Assembly: GCF_021228125.1 (NCBI RefSeq)
Contig: NZ_JAJQQS010000005.1
Coordinates: 248,001 to 312,000 of the forward strand
Direction: 5' to 3'
DNA from: Streptomyces albireticuli
Lineage (GTDB): Bacteria; Actinomycetota; Actinomycetes; Streptomycetales; Streptomycetaceae
Length of the DNA stretch: 64,000 nucleotides
Below the pieces are notes generated by a model. The model ran no database searches, was not told where the DNA came from, and was given only the letters and a program-made list of their open reading frames with translations. Position 1 is the stretch's first letter; each line of letters starts with the position of its first letter. This document shows positions 27,048 through 35,606 of the stretch, in pieces. The position numbers and the translations under genes were made by a program.

Positions 27048-27070
27048 GGAGGGCTCCCTTTCCGAATGTA

Positions 27071-27112
27071 GTTGTACAGTACAACTTAGAGCAAGAGTTG
27101 TATAAGCCAACT
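27071..27112. promoter_or_regulatory. MarR operator candidates
   Basis: GTTGTACAGTACAAC at 27071-27085 is a perfect 15-base dyad. A second, imperfect copy AGTTG...CAACT (27096-27112) follows with the related GTTGTAT. Both lie between the divergent MarR and membrane-protein genes and have the size of MarR sites. Confidence 0.65.
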
Positions 27113-27189
27113 ATCTGTTCCGAGGAGCCGGGGAGACCGGCCGGGGTGCCGGCCCCAAGCGCCGGTCCGAGGAACCGAGGAGACCGTCC

Positions 27190-28296
27190 ATGAGTTCCGC
27201 TTCCGCGCACGGGTCCCACGGGGCCCATGCGGCCCGTACAGCGCACGCGGCCGCCCACACACCCGGGCTGCGCCATGTCCTGATCCACCTGCTCACCCCG
27301 CTGCTGATGTGCGTCGGAATGGGCCTCGCCTATCTGGGGGCGTTCGCGACCCCGTCCCCGCACGAGATGCCGGTCGCGGTCGTCGGCAGCGGCGCCGCCC
27401 CCCAGGCGCTCGCGCACAGCCTTGAGGAGAAGGCGGACGGCGCCCTGGAGGTCCGTACCGTGACCGGCCGGGACGAGGCGGTGCGGCAGCTGCGGAGCCA
27501 GGACGTCTTCGGCGCGTACGTGCCCGGCGACCGGGGGCGGACGGCGGAGCTCCTGGTGGCCACGGCCGGCTCCGACACCACCGCGACGGCCGTGGAGAAG
27601 GTCTTCAGCCGGGTCGCGGTGGCACAGGGCGCCCCGCTGAAGGTGACCGACGTGGTGCCGGCCTCGAAGGACGACCCGACCGGGCAGGGCATCTTCTTCC
27701 TGCTGGTCGCACTGAGCATCGGCTCGTACGCCTCGGTCGCCGTGCTCGGCGGCGCGGGGGCGGCGCTGCCGATGCGGCTGCGCGCGCTGCTGGCGGCCGG
27801 GACGTCACTGGTGGTCAGCCTGATCGGGGTGGCCTTCGCCGGGCCCGTCTTCCACCTGGTCGACCATGGTCTGGCGGGCCTGTGGGGGATGGCCTGGATC
27901 TACTCGGCGGGCATCCTCTTCGTCGGCGTCGGGCTGCACACCTTCCTCAAGCGGTGGACGACGCTGGGCGTGATGGTCCTGTTCGTGATGCTCAACTTCA
28001 CCAGCTCCGGCGGCGTCTTCCGTCCCGAACTCCAGAACGGGTTCTTCGCCGGGCTGCACGGCTTCTGGAACGGCGCCGGCTTCGTCGAGGGCACCCGCAG
28101 CCTCGTCTACTTCGGCAGCGAGGGACTGGGCGGGCACGTGACGACGCTGGTGCTGTGGCTGGTGGCCGGAGCGGTGGTCGTGGGCGTGGCGTGGGCCGTC
28201 GAGGCCGCGCGGGCGCGGCGCGCTTCCGGTTCTGCCGAAGTCGGCCGGGGCGGAGGGGACATGGAGGAGGAGATGGAGGAAGCGGTCGGGGTCTGA
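27190..28296 (+). CDS. Multi-pass membrane protein, ABC-2/YhgE-like, MarR-linked
   Basis: 368 residues. His/Ala-rich N-terminus, membrane helix (about 30-50), an extracytoplasmic region of about 120 residues containing VGSGAAPQALAHSLEEKADG, then five or six helices (about 165-345), and an acidic tail ending MEEEMEEAVGV. The layout is that of ABC-2-type or YhgE/Pip-like membrane permeases, without a nucleotide-binding partner nearby. ATG at 27190 after GAGGAG. Control by the divergent MarR gene suggests a role in export or resistance to a small molecule. Family assignment is moderate. Confidence 0.75.
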   Translation: MSSASAHGSHGAHAARTAHAAAHTPGLRHVLIHLLTPLLMCVGMGLAYLGAFATPSPHEMPVAVVGSGAAPQALAHSLEEKADGALEVRTVTGRDEAVRQLRSQDVFGAYVPGDRGRTAELLVATAGSDTTATAVEKVFSRVAVAQGAPLKVTDVVPASKDDPTGQGIFFLLVALSIGSYASVAVLGGAGAALPMRLRALLAAGTSLVVSLIGVAFAGPVFHLVDHGLAGLWGMAWIYSAGILFVGVGLHTFLKRWTTLGVMVLFVMLNFTSSGGVFRPELQNGFFAGLHGFWNGAGFVEGTRSLVYFGSEGLGGHVTTLVLWLVAGAVVVGVAWAVEAARARRASGSAEVGRGGGDMEEEMEEAVGV

Positions 28297-28363
28297 CCGC
28301 TGTCAGTGGCGGGCTGTAGCTTCGGAGGAGTCCGCGTGGAGGTGGAGGGGGAGGGGGCGCGCC

Positions 28364-29929
28364 ATGTCGCGACTGCCGTACGTACCGGGGTTCGCGGGGG
28401 CGGTGCTCTCCGGGGTGCCGGGGATACCAGGGACACCGGGGACACCGGGGAGGGTGGCGGCTTCGGACGGGGGGTCCGGGCTTTCGGCCGACGCCGGGGG
28501 TGAGGGGACGTCCGGGGGCTTCGGGGGCTTCGGGGGTTTCGGGGGCTTCGGCGGTGAGGGGACGTCCGGGGGCTCGGAGGGCTCCGGGGCGGCTTTGTCG
28601 GCCAAGGGGGCGGGCAAGGCCCTGCGGGCCCGGGTGCCGCGCGCCGAACACGCCGAGTGGGAGGCGGACGCGGGCCGGCCCGGGGCGGTCGCCATGGTCG
28701 AGGCGTCGAACGCGGGCCGGCTGCCGCGGCTGACGCCGATACGGGTGGGGCGGATGGCCGCGTCGCCCTTCGCGTTCCTGCGCGGCTCGGCCGGGCTGAT
28801 GGGGTACGACCTGGTGCGTACGGCAGTGACGGGCATCGGCGCCCAGATATGCGGCGACGCCCACGCCGCGAACTTCGGGCTCTACGGCGACGCCCGCGGC
28901 GGGATGGTCGTCGACCTCAACGACTTCGACGAGACGCTGCACGGCCCCTGGGAGTGGGATCTGAAGCGTCTCGCGACCTCGCTGGTGCTGGCGGGGCGCG
29001 AGGCGGGCGCGGGCGAGGACACCTGCCGGGCGGCCGCCCGGGACGCCGTGGGCTCGTACCGGCGCACGATGCGGCTGCTGGCCCGGATGCCGGTGGCCGA
29101 CGCGTGGAACGCCATCGCCGACGAACGGCTCGTCACGCACGCGGACGCCCGGGAGCTGGTGGGCACGCTGGAGCGGGTCGAGGAGAAGGCCCGCCGGAAC
29201 ACCAGCGCCCGCTTCGCCGCGAAGGCGACGGAGAAGGTGGAGGGCGGGCGGCGGTTCCTGGACGCGCCGCCGGTGCTCAGCCGGGTGCCGGACGAGGAGG
29301 CGACGGCCGTCGCCATGGCCCTCCCCGGCTATCTGCGCACCCTGCCGGAGGAACTGCTGCCGCTCCTCGGGCGCTACGAGGTGCAGGACGTGGCGTTCCG
29401 GGTGGTGGGCACGGGGAGCGTGGGCCTGCGCTCGTACGTGGTGCTGCTCCTCGACCACCGTGGCGAGCCGCTGGTCCTCCAGGTGAAGGAGGCCCGGCCG
29501 TCGGTCCTGCTGCCGTACGCGGAGAAGGCCGGCTTCGCCCCGCCCGCGGTGGGGCACGAGGGGCGGCGTGTGGTGCTCGGGCAGAAGCGGATGCAGGTGG
29601 TCAGCGATGTGCTGCTCGGCTGGGCGACGGTCGAGGACCGGCCGTGCCAGGTGCGGCAGTTCCGCAACCGCAAGGGCAGCGTCGACCCGGCGGCCCTGGC
29701 CCCCGACGAGCTCGACGACTACGGGCGGATGACGGGCGCGCTGCTCGCCCGCGCGCACGCGCACAGCGCGGACCCGCGGGTGATAGCGGGGTACTGCGGG
29801 AAGTCCGCGGAGCTGGACGAGGCGGTCGCGAGGTTCGCCGGGGCCTACGCGGACCGGACGGAGGAGGACCACGGGGAGCTGGTGGCGGCGGTCCGCGGCG
29901 GGCGCCTGGCGGCGGAGCCGGGGGTTTAG
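28364..29929 (+). CDS. DUF2252 family protein with Gly/Phe-repeat N-terminus
   Basis: 521 residues. DUF2252 domain (about 85-510) has kinase-fold-like motifs: FLRGSAGLM, GDAHAANFGLYG, DLNDFDETLHGPWEWDLKRL and RQFRNRKGSVD. The HxxN and DxxD-type spacing recalls aminoglycoside-kinase folds; activity is unknown. The first 80 residues are unusual: Gly-rich, with four consecutive GGF triplets between short GEGTSGG repeats, encoded by a 9-base tandem repeat near 28515-28560. ATG at 28364 follows GGAGGGGGAGGGG; a later start near 28610 would remove the repeat, so the N-terminus is uncertain. Confidence 0.85.
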   Translation: MSRLPYVPGFAGAVLSGVPGIPGTPGTPGRVAASDGGSGLSADAGGEGTSGGFGGFGGFGGFGGEGTSGGSEGSGAALSAKGAGKALRARVPRAEHAEWEADAGRPGAVAMVEASNAGRLPRLTPIRVGRMAASPFAFLRGSAGLMGYDLVRTAVTGIGAQICGDAHAANFGLYGDARGGMVVDLNDFDETLHGPWEWDLKRLATSLVLAGREAGAGEDTCRAAARDAVGSYRRTMRLLARMPVADAWNAIADERLVTHADARELVGTLERVEEKARRNTSARFAAKATEKVEGGRRFLDAPPVLSRVPDEEATAVAMALPGYLRTLPEELLPLLGRYEVQDVAFRVVGTGSVGLRSYVVLLLDHRGEPLVLQVKEARPSVLLPYAEKAGFAPPAVGHEGRRVVLGQKRMQVVSDVLLGWATVEDRPCQVRQFRNRKGSVDPAALAPDELDDYGRMTGALLARAHAHSADPRVIAGYCGKSAELDEAVARFAGAYADRTEEDHGELVAAVRGGRLAAEPGV

Positions 29930-30129
29930 CCGGGGGCCGGGGGCCGGGGCGGCGTTCCGGCCCTTCCGGCGATCGAGGACATGAGGGAAGGGGTGGGTGA
30001 CGGGAGGAGCCGCGTGGTCCCGCGTGGGCGCGCCGCACGGCACCCGGGGGCGGCCGGAACGGGTGGGTCGGCGGTGCGGGTGGGAGCGGGCGTGCCCGTG
30101 GGGCGTCCGGGAGCTCGTACGCTGGGCGG

Positions 30130-30942
30130 GTGATGACACCCGAAGCCGAGCAGAGCCCGCACGCGCGCGAACCGGGTACCGAGCGCCTGGAACAGGCGGT
30201 GCGGACGGCCGAGCAGGCGCTGATCGAGTTCGAGATCGCCGTGGAGACCTTCCGGGTGGAGGTGGAGAACTTCTCCCGCCTCCACCACCAGCGCCTCGGC
30301 CCGATGTACGCGCACCTGGACGAGCTGGAGGCCCGGATCGCGGAGGCCGTGGCCGCCCGTACGCAGGACCCGGAGGACCTCAGGAAGGCGCGGGAGGCGC
30401 GCGCCATGGCGCAGCCGCTGCCCGGCGTGGAGGAGCTGTTCGGCGGCTGGATGGACTCGGACGGGCTGTCGCCCGAGGCCCAGGCGATGCTCACGGAGCA
30501 GCCGGTGCGGCCGCCGGAGCGGGTGCGGCCGAGCGACGAGGCCCGCCGGGTCTTCCGCGAGCTGGTCCGCAAGGCCCATCCGGACCTGGCGCGGGACGAG
30601 GCGGAGCGGGTGCGCCGCGACGAGTTCATCGTGCGGGTCAACGCCGCGTACGCGGCCGGGAACGAGACACTGCTTCTGGAGCTGGCGGAAGAGTGGGCGG
30701 CGGGTCCGGTGCCCGAGGAGCTCCGCCCGAGCCGTGCCGAGGAGCTGTACGCCCGGCTGGAGTGGCTGGCCCGGCGCAAGGAGATGCTGTCGGCGCTGGC
30801 CGCGGAGCTGGAGGGCTCGGCGATCGGCTCGATGATCAAGATGGCGCCGGACGACCCGGACGGCCTGCTGGCGGAGATCGCCGACGGTCTGCGCGCACAG
30901 GTAGCCGAAAGGGAGGCCCGTCTGGCCTCGCTGGTCGGGTAG
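30130..30942 (+). CDS. J-domain-like coiled-coil protein
   Basis: 270 residues, mostly helical. Residues about 20-95 form a coiled coil. At about 138-175 lies a J-domain-like segment with an HPD motif (RELVRKAHPDLARDEAE then FIVRVNAAYAAGN), matching helix II, HPD and helix III of DnaJ proteins. The HPD motif stimulates Hsp70 ATPase in true J proteins. Further helices follow, with LARRKEMLSALAAELE. ATG at 30130 (another ATG at 30133), with no strong ribosome site. A rhodanese gene follows after 10 bases. Hsp70 partnership is inference from the motif. Confidence 0.75.
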   Translation: MMTPEAEQSPHAREPGTERLEQAVRTAEQALIEFEIAVETFRVEVENFSRLHHQRLGPMYAHLDELEARIAEAVAARTQDPEDLRKAREARAMAQPLPGVEELFGGWMDSDGLSPEAQAMLTEQPVRPPERVRPSDEARRVFRELVRKAHPDLARDEAERVRRDEFIVRVNAAYAAGNETLLLELAEEWAAGPVPEELRPSRAEELYARLEWLARRKEMLSALAAELEGSAIGSMIKMAPDDPDGLLAEIADGLRAQVAEREARLASLVG

Positions 30943-30952
30943 CGTCGGGGTC

Positions 30953-31300
30953 ATGCATTTCGGTTCTGGGGTTCCCACGGTCAACGTCGACGCGCTCTCC
31001 TCCGACGACTTTCTGCTGGACGTCCGCGAGCAGGACGAGTGGACGGCGGGGCACGCGGAGGGTGCGCTCCACATCCCGATGAGCGACTTCGTCGCCCGCT
31101 ACGGCGCCCTGACGGAGCAGGCCCCCGACGGCGGCCGGATCAACGTGATCTGCCGCTCGGGCGGCCGCTCCGCGCAGGTGACGGCCTACCTCGTCCAGCA
31201 GGGTCTGGACGCCGCGAACGTCGACGGCGGCATGCAGGCGTGGGAGGCCCTGGGCCGCCCGGTCGTGGACGCCGAGGGCGCGCCCGGCACGGTGATCTAG
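30953..31300 (+). CDS. Single-domain rhodanese-like sulfurtransferase
   Basis: 115 residues, one rhodanese domain with active-site loop CRSGGRS (catalytic Cys at about 68) and the structural DVREQDEWTAGHAEGALHIP and DGGMQAWEALGRPV motifs. It is probably cytoplasmic and transfers persulfide sulfur; the acceptor is unknown. ATG at 30953, 10 bases after the J-like gene, so likely co-transcribed. The region beyond its stop is an intergenic repeat array. Confidence 0.93.
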   Translation: MHFGSGVPTVNVDALSSDDFLLDVREQDEWTAGHAEGALHIPMSDFVARYGALTEQAPDGGRINVICRSGGRSAQVTAYLVQQGLDAANVDGGMQAWEALGRPVVDAEGAPGTVI

Positions 31301-31365
31301 CGGGGATCCGGCCGGGCTTCCTGCCGGGAGACCGGGGTTCCTGGCGGGAGACCGGGCTTCTTGCC

Positions 31366-31488
31366 GAGAGGTCGCGGTCTCCTGCCGGCAGACCGGGGTT
31401 CCTGTCGAGAGGTCGCGGTCTCCTGCCGGCAGACCGGGGTTCCTGTCGAGAGGTCGCGGTTTCCGGCCGAGAGACCGGGGGTTCCGGC
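31366..31488. repeat. 41-base tandem repeat downstream of rhodanese gene
   Basis: Two exact consecutive 41-base units (31366-31406 and 31407-31447), starting GAGAGGTCGCGGTCTCCTGC, are followed by a diverged third copy from 31448. More degenerate GGGAGACCGGG- and GGTCCGGGTCTACGG-type copies extend the array over 31310-31560. It fills most of the 284-base gap between two convergent genes. No spacer variation like a CRISPR is seen. Confidence 0.8.
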
Positions 31489-31584
31489 CGACGGGCCGGG
31501 TCCACAGGCCGAAAGTCCGGGTCTACGGGACGGAGGTCCGGGTCTACGGTCGGAGGGGCAGGGCTTCCTGTCGTCACCGGATTC

Positions 31585-32793
31585 CTAGCCGAGGGGGTGG
31601 GCGGCCAGCAGGTCGCCCAGGGCTTCCTCGTGTGCCGCCGCGGGGCCGAGCGAGAGTTCCAGCTGCTTGGCCCAGGCGTGGTACCGGTGCAGGACGTAGG
31701 TGGTGTCCGCGCCGAAGCCGCCGTGCAGGTGCTGGGCGGTCTGGACGACGCGGCGGACCCCTTCCGAGGCCCAGATCTTGGCGACAGCCAGGTCGGCGGC
31801 GACCGGGAGCGCGCCGTCGGCCCCGGACTCCAGCCGCCACGCGGCCTGCCAGAGCGTGGCCTCCATCGCCCGCAGGTCGATGTAACGGTCGGCGGCCTGG
31901 ACGGCCACGGCCTGGAACGTGGCGATCGGGAAGCCGAACTGCTCCCGCTCGGCGGTGTACGCGCCCGTCATCCGCGAGACCGCCGTACCGACGCCGAGGG
32001 CCATGGCGCAGGTGCCCACGGTGAGCAGGCCGCGCAGCCGCTCCCATGCCCCCGCGGTGGTGATCACCTCTTCGGGAGTCAGGTGTACGGAGTCCAGGTG
32101 GAGCTCGCCGTAGCGCTCGCCGTTGGTGGAGACCTGGTCGGCGAGGGTGACTCCGGGGCGGTCGCGGGAAACGAACGCCAGGAGGGGGCCCTCCCCCCCT
32201 CCCCCACCCCTCCCCGCCCCACTTGCCTCGATCGTTTCCTCGCCGGCCGGGTCGGCGGTCCGCTCGGCTCGGCGCGCGGGCAGCAGCACCAGGTCGGCGT
32301 CGGCCGCCCACGGGACGGCGGTCTGTACCCCGTCCAGGAGCCAGCCGCCGGGCTCGCCGGGCGCCGGGCGGGCCGTGACGGCCAGTTCGGCCGGGTCGTG
32401 ACCGGTACGGCCGCTGGAGGCGGCGGTGACGGTCAGCTCGCCACGGCCGATCAGCGGCAGCAGCCGGGCGGCCACCGGCCCGCCCACGGCGGCCAGCGTG
32501 AGGGCGGCGGCGCCGGTCTCCAGCAACGGCACCCGGGCGAGGACCTGCCCGGCCTCGCGCAGCACCAGGCACAGAGTGAGCGGGCCGAGACCCGCGCCTC
32601 CCTGCTCGGCCGGACCGTAGAGGCTCAGCAGGTCGGCTTCCGCGAGCCGGTCCCACAGGGTCCGGTCGAAGTCCTCGGCGACCGCGCCCCGGGTGAGCGC
32701 CGGGCTGGGGACGCCGTCGGGGGAGACCCCGGCGAAGACCGCCCCGGCCGCCTCCTCGGCGGCCCGCTGCTCCTCGGTGAAGGTGAAGTCCAC
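31585..32793 (-). CDS. Acyl-CoA dehydrogenase
   Basis: 402 residues, FAD-dependent acyl-CoA dehydrogenase. The N-terminal helical domain starts MDFTFTEEQRAAEEAAG, and the C-terminal part has MTGAYTAEREQFGFPI and QTAQHLHGGFGADTTYVLHR, a typical family signature. The middle beta domain carries a Gly-rich insertion (GAGRGGGGGEG). The catalytic Glu usual for straight-chain enzymes is not obvious, and the shortened spacing resembles divergent single-subunit or alpha/beta-type steroid side-chain enzymes. ATG at 32793 after GGAGGA. Upstream lies a TGACG-GAG-CGTCA dyad. It sits next to the paa genes on the same strand but 166 bases away with its own candidate promoter; substrate is unknown. Confidence 0.9.
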   Translation of the reverse strand: MDFTFTEEQRAAEEAAGAVFAGVSPDGVPSPALTRGAVAEDFDRTLWDRLAEADLLSLYGPAEQGGAGLGPLTLCLVLREAGQVLARVPLLETGAAALTLAAVGGPVAARLLPLIGRGELTVTAASSGRTGHDPAELAVTARPAPGEPGGWLLDGVQTAVPWAADADLVLLPARRAERTADPAGEETIEASGAGRGGGGGEGPLLAFVSRDRPGVTLADQVSTNGERYGELHLDSVHLTPEEVITTAGAWERLRGLLTVGTCAMALGVGTAVSRMTGAYTAEREQFGFPIATFQAVAVQAADRYIDLRAMEATLWQAAWRLESGADGALPVAADLAVAKIWASEGVRRVVQTAQHLHGGFGADTTYVLHRYHAWAKQLELSLGPAAAHEEALGDLLAAHPLG

Positions 32794-32829
32794 TGCCGTC
32801 CTCCTGCGAGCCGCCGCCGACGCCTGAAC

Positions 32830-32842
32830 TGACGGAGCGTCA
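32830..32842. promoter_or_regulatory. Dyad upstream of acyl-CoA dehydrogenase gene
   Basis: TGACG-GAG-CGTCA is a perfect 5-bp dyad about 37 bases before the start codon. Its size and location suit a TetR-type operator as found before fatty-acid degradation genes. It does not match the PaaR-like motif elsewhere in the window. Confidence 0.45.
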
Positions 32843-32959
32843 ACTTAGAACAGGTTGCAGGAATTGGGAACAGTCGGCGGCAGGGGAACGGGAGGCGGTC
32901 CGTGCGCGGCGGGTGTCTGACCGGGGTACGGGCGGCCCGCGGTCGGTGCCCGTCCTCGC

Positions 32960-34048
32960 TCAGCGGTCGAAGTCCAGCTCCACCTCTTCCGTCGTCGGGT
33001 GCGACTGGCAGGCCAGCACATATCCGGCCGCCAATTCCTCGGGTTCCAGGGCGAAATTCCGCTCCATTCGCACCTCACCCGTGACCAGATAGGCCCGGCA
33101 GGTGCCGCAGACGCCGCCCTTGCAGGCGTACGGGGCGTCGGCGCGGTTGCGCAGGACCGCCTCCAGTAGCGACTCCCCCTCCCGGACGGGCCAGCTGCCG
33201 CTGCGCCCGTCCAGCTGTGCGGTCACCGTGCTGTGGGCGGGGGCGGGCACCTCCGCCGGTGCCGCGGTCGTGGGCGCCGTGGACTCGACGTGGAAGATCT
33301 CCTGGTGCACGCGCTCCCGGGGGACGCCCAGACCGCTCAGCGCCTGCTCGGCCCCCCGCACCAACCCGTGCGGGCCGCACAGATACCAGCCGTCGACGGC
33401 CTCCACGGGCAGCAGCGCGGGCAGCAGCCGTATGAGCCGCTCCTCGTCCAGTCGGCCGGACGGCAGGCCCGCCTGCTGCTCCTCCCGGGAGAGGGTGTGG
33501 ACCAGCTGGAAGCGGTCGGGATAGCGGTCCTTGAGGTCGGCGACCTCCTCCAGGAACATCGCCGAGGCCGTGGTGCGGTCGCCGCGGATCAAGCAGAACC
33601 GGGCATCCGGTATCCGCGCGAGCAGGGTCGAGGCGATGGACAGGACGGGGGTGATCCCGCTGCCGCCGACGATCGCCGCGAAGTGCCCGGCACGGGGCTC
33701 CAGCACGAACCGGCCGACCGGCGTCATCACCTCCACGGTGTCTCCGGCGGTCAGCTCCTTCAGGGCGTACGTGGAGAACACCCCGCCGTCGACCAGCCGC
33801 ACCCCCACCCGCAGCTCCGCCGCGCCGGTGTCCTCCGGAGCCGGCGCGGTGCCGCAGAGGGAGTAGGTGCGCCGGATCTCGCCGTCCTCGGTGCGGCGGC
33901 GGACAGTGATGTGCTGGCCCGGGGTGTAGCGGTACGCCTCGCGGAGCTCCGGGGGCACGGCGAGGGTCAGGGCGACGGAGTCGTCGGTGAGGGTGTCGAC
34001 GGCGGTCACCCGCAGGGGGTGGAAGGCGCCATGGCGGGCCGCTGCCAT
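32960..34048 (-). CDS. paaE: 1,2-phenylacetyl-CoA epoxidase reductase subunit PaaE
   Basis: 362 residues. Ferredoxin-NADP reductase-like module with FAD motif (RRTYSLCG) and NAD motif (AIVGGSGITPVLSIAST), then a C-terminal plant-type [2Fe-2S] ferredoxin: CKGGVCGTCRAYLVTGEV with the fourth Cys in VLACQSHP. It passes electrons from NADPH to the PaaABCD(E) multicomponent oxygenase that epoxidises phenylacetyl-CoA. ATG at 34048 immediately follows the paaD stop, with AAGGAG inside paaD. Last gene of paaABCDE. Confidence 0.96.
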   Translation of the reverse strand: MAAARHGAFHPLRVTAVDTLTDDSVALTLAVPPELREAYRYTPGQHITVRRRTEDGEIRRTYSLCGTAPAPEDTGAAELRVGVRLVDGGVFSTYALKELTAGDTVEVMTPVGRFVLEPRAGHFAAIVGGSGITPVLSIASTLLARIPDARFCLIRGDRTTASAMFLEEVADLKDRYPDRFQLVHTLSREEQQAGLPSGRLDEERLIRLLPALLPVEAVDGWYLCGPHGLVRGAEQALSGLGVPRERVHQEIFHVESTAPTTAAPAEVPAPAHSTVTAQLDGRSGSWPVREGESLLEAVLRNRADAPYACKGGVCGTCRAYLVTGEVRMERNFALEPEELAAGYVLACQSHPTTEEVELDFDR

Positions 34049-34579
34049 CTACAACTCCTTGAAGTGGTCGAACGGTTCGCGGCATGCCTCGCAGCGGCGC
34101 AGGGCCTTGCAGGCGGTGGAGGAGAAACGGCTGAGGAGGGTGGTGTCGGTGGATCCGCAGTGCGGACAGCGGATGCCGAGGGACACCGGCACGGGGCCGC
34201 TCCGGTCGCCCCCGCCGCTGACGCGCGGCGGTGCCACCCCGAACTCGGCCAGCTTGCGCCGGCCTTCGGCCGTGATGTCGTCCGTGGACCAGGCCGGGGT
34301 GAGGACGGTGCGGACCTCGACCTCGGGGATGCCCTCCTCGTGCAGCACCCGCTCGATGTCCGCCGCCATCGCCTCGACGGCCGGGCAGCCGGTGTAGGTG
34401 GGGGTGAGCTCCACCTCGACCCGCCCGGGACCGGACATCTGGAGACCGCGCAGGACGCCCAGCTCCGCGAGGGTCACCACCGGGAGCTCCGGGTCGGGCA
34501 CGGCACCGGCCAGCTCCCGGAGCCGCTCCTCCAGCGGTGTGGGCGGCGGCGCGGACAGCGGGGCGCGGGTCGTCACCAT
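34049..34579 (-). CDS. paaD: 1,2-phenylacetyl-CoA epoxidase assembly protein PaaD
   Basis: 176 residues. DUF59/MIP18-like N-terminal region with VPDPELPVVTLAELGVLR and TYTGCPAVEAM (conserved Cys), and C-terminal zinc-ribbon-like cysteines CPHCGSTDTTLLSRFSST then CEACREPFDHF. In the paa system it helps mature the iron-sulfur or diiron centres. ATG at 34579 overlaps the paaC stop by seven bases (within ATGGTGA). An in-frame upstream extension into paaC was rejected. Confidence 0.94.
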   Translation of the reverse strand: MVTTRAPLSAPPPTPLEERLRELAGAVPDPELPVVTLAELGVLRGLQMSGPGRVEVELTPTYTGCPAVEAMAADIERVLHEEGIPEVEVRTVLTPAWSTDDITAEGRRKLAEFGVAPPRVSGGGDRSGPVPVSLGIRCPHCGSTDTTLLSRFSSTACKALRRCEACREPFDHFKEL

Positions 34580-35322
34580 GACGCCCCCGGGTGGCTGCGG
34601 TGCAGGTGCTGCATCTCGGCGAGCATCCGTCCGAACGGCTCGGTGTGCAGCCCCTGGCGCCCCGCCCCGGCCGTCCACGCGCCCGCCTGGGGGCCCGTGG
34701 GGAGCTCCAGGGTGGCCTGCCGCACCGTCTTGGTGATCAAGGTCAGCCAGCCGTCGCGCAGGGCCGTGACATCCACCTCCAGGCCCTCGACCGGCTCGAA
34801 GAGCTCGCCCGTATAGCGCCACAGGGCGTCGAGCGCGGTCTGTGTCCGGCGGTGGCTCTCCTCGGTGCCGTCACCGAGCCGGAGCGTCCAGTGCTCGGCG
34901 TGGTCGCGGTGGTAGGCGACCTCCTTGACGGCCTTGCCGGCCAGCGGCGCGAACGGGCCGTCCCCGGCGGCCAGCTGACCGAAGAGCAGCTCCTGGTAGG
35001 TCGAGAAGAAGAGCTGGCGGGCGATGGTGTGGGCGAAGTCGCCGTTGGGCTGCTCGACCAGCTGGACGTTGCGGAAGGCGCGCTCCTCCCGGAGATACGC
35101 CAGCTCGTCCTCGTCACCGGCGAGGGAGAGGAGGAAGCGGGCCTGGCCGAGGAGGTCCAGCGCGATATTGGTGAGCGCGACCTCCTCCTCCAGGACGGGG
35201 GCGTTCCCGGCCCACTCGGCCAGGCGGTGGGAGAGCACCAGGGCGTCGTCGCCGAGGGCCAGCGCCGCGGCCGTGGGCACCGCGCCGGCGGCGGGCGGGA
35301 CGGGCGTGGGGGCCTGCTTCAC
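34573..35322 (-). CDS. paaC: 1,2-phenylacetyl-CoA epoxidase structural subunit PaaC
   Basis: 249 residues, ferritin-like helical bundle lacking the full diiron ligand set; it pairs with PaaA. Motifs: LSHRLAEWAGNAPVLEEEVA, NIALDLLGQARFLL, VEQPNGDFAHTIARQLFFS and AYHRDHAEHWTLRLGDGTEE, all typical of PaaC. The GTG at 35322 overlaps the paaB stop as GTGA; an upstream in-frame extension through paaB was rejected. Its stop overlaps paaD. Confidence 0.95.
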   Translation of the reverse strand: MKQAPTPVPPAAGAVPTAAALALGDDALVLSHRLAEWAGNAPVLEEEVALTNIALDLLGQARFLLSLAGDEDELAYLREERAFRNVQLVEQPNGDFAHTIARQLFFSTYQELLFGQLAAGDGPFAPLAGKAVKEVAYHRDHAEHWTLRLGDGTEESHRRTQTALDALWRYTGELFEPVEGLEVDVTALRDGWLTLITKTVRQATLELPTGPQAGAWTAGAGRQGLHTEPFGRMLAEMQHLHRSHPGASW

Positions 35323-35606
35323 AGGTGCCGCACCCCCTCCGGGATGTCGTAGAAGGTGGGGTGGCGGTAGGGCTTGTCGGCGGCCGGCTCGAAGAAGGGG
35401 TCCTTCTCGTCCGGCGACGAGGCGGTGATCGAGGCGGAGGGCACCACCCAGATCGAGACGCCCTCGGAGCGCCGGGTGTAGAGGTCCCGGGCGTTCCGCA
35501 GGGCCATCTCGGCGTCCGGTGCGTGCAGGCTTCCCGCGTGGGTGTGCGACAGACCTCGCCTGCTGCGCACGAACACCTCCCACAGCGGCCAATCGGTGCT
35601 GGTCAT
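35319..35606 (-). CDS. paaB: 1,2-phenylacetyl-CoA epoxidase subunit PaaB
   Basis: 95 residues, full family length. Family sequence [20 protein letters not shown] and [20 protein letters not shown], ending [19 protein letters not shown]. PaaB bridges PaaAC heterodimers in the epoxidase complex. ATG at 35606 overlaps the paaA stop as ATGA; its own TGA overlaps the paaC GTG. Tight translational coupling through paaA-B-C-D-E fits stoichiometric assembly. Confidence 0.95.
   Translation of the reverse strand: MTSTDWPLWEVFVRSRRGLSHTHAGSLHAPDAEMALRNARDLYTRRSEGVSIWVVPSASITASSPDEKDPFFEPAADKPYRHPTFYDIPEGVRHL

Noticed and set aside
31366..31488. CRISPR array
   Set aside because: The units are head-to-tail with no unique spacers and there are no cas genes.
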